From Flavobacteriaceae bacterium (GTDB lineage: Bacteria > Bacteroidota > Bacteroidia > Flavobacteriales > Flavobacteriaceae), in contig CANKLK010000070.1 of the NCBI GenBank assembly GCA_947482805.1, positions 1 through 10,534 of the forward strand: a DNA stretch of 10,534 nt, written 5' to 3'. Of this stretch, positions 8,586-10,534 are shown one piece after another. The notes beneath the pieces were generated by a model. It saw only the letters and a program-made list of their open reading frames with translations. It searched no databases and was not told the DNA's origin. Made by a program: the position numbers and the translations under genes. Positions within the stretch are counted from its first letter, which is position 1. Each line of letters starts with the position of its first letter.

Positions 8586-8614
8586 AAAATCTATTTGAAT
8601 TAAAAAATCTATTT
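8586..8614. repeat. Short direct repeat overlapping the terminator arm
   Basis: AAAATCTATTT occurs at 8586-8596 and again at 8604-8614, an 18-bp period. The second copy forms part of the left arm of the terminator hairpin, and its inverse lies at 8631-8643. Three related segments therefore sit within 60 bases, upstream of the beta-helix gene. The first copy could in principle pair with the distal arm over 10 bp in place of the second copy. The repeat is seen directly; any role is speculative. Confidence 0.5.
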
Positions 8615-8643
8615 CACAATTGAGAAAACCGTGAAATAGATTT
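8605..8643 (-). terminator. Intrinsic terminator after the exuT-like gene
   Basis: A perfect 13-bp inverted repeat, AAATCTATTTCAC (8605-8617) and GTGAAATAGATTT (8631-8643), encloses a 13-base loop. Read on the minus strand, it begins 22 bases past the exuT stop codon. The stem ends in a run of six T, part of it in the stem. On the plus strand the stem is followed by CAAATG, with no T-run, so it works only for minus-strand transcription. The stem is AT-rich, so some read-through into the beta-helix gene is likely. Confidence 0.8.
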
Positions 8644-8664
8644 CAAATGATTTGTATTAAAAAC

Positions 8665-10038
8665 TTACAAATCAGTTATCGGACTATATTTTGGAACTAA
8701 TGTTTTCATTACTGACCATGCAACCAAATATGCCACAGCACAAATTGCAAACATGATGGTATAACCAGTTTGAATATGACCTAAACCTTCATAATAATCA
8801 AATAAAGCACCGCCTAATTTAGAAACCAAAACACCTCCAAGACCACCAGCCATTCCTCCAATTCCAATTATGGAACCAATTGCTTTTTTAGGAAACATAT
8901 CAGAAACGGTAGTAAAAATATTAGCCGACCACGCCTGATGAGCAGAAGCTCCAACTCCAATTAACAGAACTGGAATCCAAAAAGTAATGTGACCAAGAGG
9001 TTGCGCTAATAAAACCACTAATGGAAATATTGCAATAACAAGCATGGCTTTCATTCTTCCTTCATAAGGATTGTGTCCTTTATTAATAAAATACATTGGA
9101 AACCAGCCTCCGCCAATACTGCCAATCATTGTCATACTGTACAATACTGCCAACGGAAGTACAATATCTGTTCCTTTCATATCAAATTGCGCTTCAAGAT
9201 ATTTTGGCAACCAAAACAAAAAGAACCACCAAATTCCATCAGTGATGAATTTTCCAAATACAAAAGCCCAAGTTTGTTTGTATCCTAATAATTTAAACCA
9301 AGCTACTTTTTCTTCTTTAGGAACTTCAATATTTTCGGTTTTTACTACTTCATCATCGTGGATATAATCGTATTCTGCTTTTGATAATCTTTTTTGTTTA
9401 GATGGAATTTCATAATACATAAACCAGAAAATTATCCATATAAAACCAATAGCTCCAACAAGTATAAATGCAAATTCCCAACCATAATATTCTGCAATCA
9501 CAGGAACGGTTAATGGTGCTAAAATTGCTCCAACATTAGAACCAGAATTAAAAATTCCTGTAGCAAACGAACGTTCTTTTTTTGGGAAATATTCTGCTAC
9601 CGCTTTTATTGCTGCAGGGAAGTTCCCTGATTCTCCAAAACCTAAAACCGCTCGGGACAACATAAATCCAGCAATTGAAATTGGAACTGCTCCAACACCA
9701 ATCCAAACCATAAATGTTGAAAATGCGGTTCCAACAGGCAACGAATAAGCATGCATTATTGCCCCTAATGACCAAACTGTAATCGCTAAAACATATCCTT
9801 TTTTGGTTCCTAATTTGTCAATTATTCTACCTGCAAAAAGCATGGAAATAGCATAAATAAATTGGAATACTGCTGTTATATTAGCATAATCACTATTGGA
9901 CCAATTGAATTCTTTTGACAGACTTGGTGCTAAAAGACTCAATACTTGACGGTCTAAATAGTTTACAGTAGTAGCAAAAAATAGCAAACCACAAATGGTC
10001 CATCTGTATTTTCCGATTGATTGATTTGTTTCTTTCAT
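8665..10038 (-). CDS. exuT: MFS hexuronate transporter, ExuT-like (anion:cation symporter family)
   Basis: This is an inner-membrane symporter that probably imports glucuronate or galacturonate for cytosolic breakdown. It has 457 residues and about 12 hydrophobic helices, usual for the family. The N-terminus carries NYLDRQVLSLLAP (about 26-38), characteristic of ExuT/GudP-type carriers. The MFS loop signature GRIIDKLGTKKG follows (about 70-81), then LGFGESGNFPAAIKAVAEYFP and FNSGSNVGAILAP in helices 4-5. The central cytoplasmic loop is charged (about 205-245, SKQKRLSKAEYDYIHDDE). The gene lies 52 bases downstream of uxaC on the same strand, with no terminator between them, so the two probably form one transcript that ends at the hairpin at 8643-8605. 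The partner enzyme supports uronate as the substrate. Related carriers transport other sugar acids such as galactonate or glucarate, so the exact substrate is inferred from context. Confidence 0.88.
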   Translation of the reverse strand: MKETNQSIGKYRWTICGLLFFATTVNYLDRQVLSLLAPSLSKEFNWSNSDYANITAVFQFIYAISMLFAGRIIDKLGTKKGYVLAITVWSLGAIMHAYSLPVGTAFSTFMVWIGVGAVPISIAGFMLSRAVLGFGESGNFPAAIKAVAEYFPKKERSFATGIFNSGSNVGAILAPLTVPVIAEYYGWEFAFILVGAIGFIWIIFWFMYYEIPSKQKRLSKAEYDYIHDDEVVKTENIEVPKEEKVAWFKLLGYKQTWAFVFGKFITDGIWWFFLFWLPKYLEAQFDMKGTDIVLPLAVLYSMTMIGSIGGGWFPMYFINKGHNPYEGRMKAMLVIAIFPLVVLLAQPLGHITFWIPVLLIGVGASAHQAWSANIFTTVSDMFPKKAIGSIIGIGGMAGGLGGVLVSKLGGALFDYYEGLGHIQTGYTIMFAICAVAYLVAWSVMKTLVPKYSPITDL

Positions 10039-10065
10039 CGTAGTTTTTAGGTTTGTTTAGTTTTT

Positions 10066-10081
10066 GAATTTATACAAATTC
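10066..10081. promoter_or_regulatory. Imperfect palindrome upstream of exuT, possible repressor site
   Basis: GAATTT and AAATTC arms (6 bp each) flank a 4-base centre (ATAC) in the 52-base gap between uxaC and exuT. The position would suit a local regulator of the transporter. In such AT-rich DNA a 6-bp palindrome can easily arise by chance, and no partner regulator is seen in the window. Confidence 0.2.
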
Positions 10082-10090
10082 GGATTTTAT

Positions 10091-10534
10091 TTATTGTTTA
10101 TTTATATCAAAATAAGCCTCAGCATTTTTATAACAAATGGCTTCCACCATAGTTCCGATATGTTTCATATTGTTTGGCAATTCCCCTTTTTGAATTTCAT
10201 CTCCAAGAACATTGCACAAAATACGTCTAAAATATTCATGCCGTGGAAAAGAAAGAAAACTTCTGGAATCGGTTACCATTCCAACAAAGCGGCTCAATAA
10301 ACCAAAGTTAGAAAGTACGTTCAATTGTTTTTCCATTCCGTCTTTTTGATCTAAAAACCACCAAGCCGCACCATATTGCATTTTACCAGCTACTTTTCCA
10401 TCGTTAAAATTAGCCGCCATCGAAGCAAACATTTCGCTATCACGGGGATTCAAATTATAGACAATAGTATTGGTTAATCCATCGCATTGACTCAATCTTC
10501 CGAAGAACTTGCTCATATTATCAGCCATATTCAA
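10091..10534 (-). CDS. uxaC: Glucuronate isomerase (uronate isomerase), C-terminal part
   Basis: Uronate isomerase converts D-glucuronate to D-fructuronate, or D-galacturonate to D-tagaturonate, in the cytosol. It is the first step of the isomerase pathway towards 2-keto-3-deoxygluconate. Only the last 147 codons are present; the start lies beyond the right edge of the window, so the family's full length of about 470 residues cannot be checked. The visible part is highly characteristic: NLNPRDSEM, MQYGAAWWFLDQKDGMEKQL, LLSRFVGMVTDSRSF and PRHEYFRRILCN. The first codon in the window is TTG in the middle of the gene and is not a start. The gene leads directly into the exuT-like transporter, which pairs uptake with the first catabolic step. 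Confidence 0.95.
   Translation of the reverse strand: MNMADNMSKFFGRLSQCDGLTNTIVYNLNPRDSEMFASMAANFNDGKVAGKMQYGAAWWFLDQKDGMEKQLNVLSNFGLLSRFVGMVTDSRSFLSFPRHEYFRRILCNVLGDEIQKGELPNNMKHIGTMVEAICYKNAEAYFDINKQ

Noticed and set aside
8559..8604. Promoter for the beta-helix gene with TAAGTTTT as -7 element
   Set aside because: It has one mismatch in the -7 element and no TTG at a suitable distance upstream, so it is too weak to annotate.

Overview
The window looks like part of a chromosomal carbohydrate-utilisation locus from a member of the Bacteroidota, most likely a Flavobacterium-like species. The DNA is strongly AT-rich. Secreted proteins begin with short signal peptides ending in ...AQ or ...SQ. 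Ribosome binding sites are mostly absent. One promoter-like site matches the Bacteroidota -7 consensus TAnnTTTG, and the regulator is a hybrid two-component system of the kind typical of this phylum. This taxonomic call is inferred from composition and gene style.

All six genes are on the minus strand, so they read from right to left. In transcription order they are: the C-terminal part of glucuronate isomerase (uxaC, 10534-10091, cut by the window edge); an ExuT-like hexuronate transporter of the MFS (10038-8665); a strong intrinsic terminator (8643-8605); a secreted parallel beta-helix protein of pectate-lyase-like type with no assigned activity (8558-6888); a 1365-residue hybrid two-component sensor/regulator (6815-2718); a direct-repeat operator plus promoter (about 2698-2637); a GH88 unsaturated glucuronyl hydrolase (2488-1316); and, 4 bases further on, a GH2 exo-glycosidase (1311-1, cut by the window edge).

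Together these suggest stepwise use of a uronic-acid-containing polysaccharide. The beta-helix protein is a candidate lyase (or epimerase) that would produce unsaturated oligosaccharides. GH88 would remove the unsaturated uronyl end, and GH2 would remove neutral sugars or saturated uronates. The ExuT-like carrier would import free uronate, and UxaC would start its cytosolic catabolism. The hybrid sensor probably detects an oligosaccharide in the periplasm and activates the glycosidase genes through the 22-bp-spaced direct repeat. The polysaccharide itself cannot be named from this window. No SusC/SusD pair, CRISPR array, tRNA, rRNA or insertion sequence was seen, and no gene-free stretch exceeds 200 bases.

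The points most worth following up are the unassigned beta-helix protein, the operator/promoter upstream of GH88, and the terminator region, which carries an extra copy of one of its arms.
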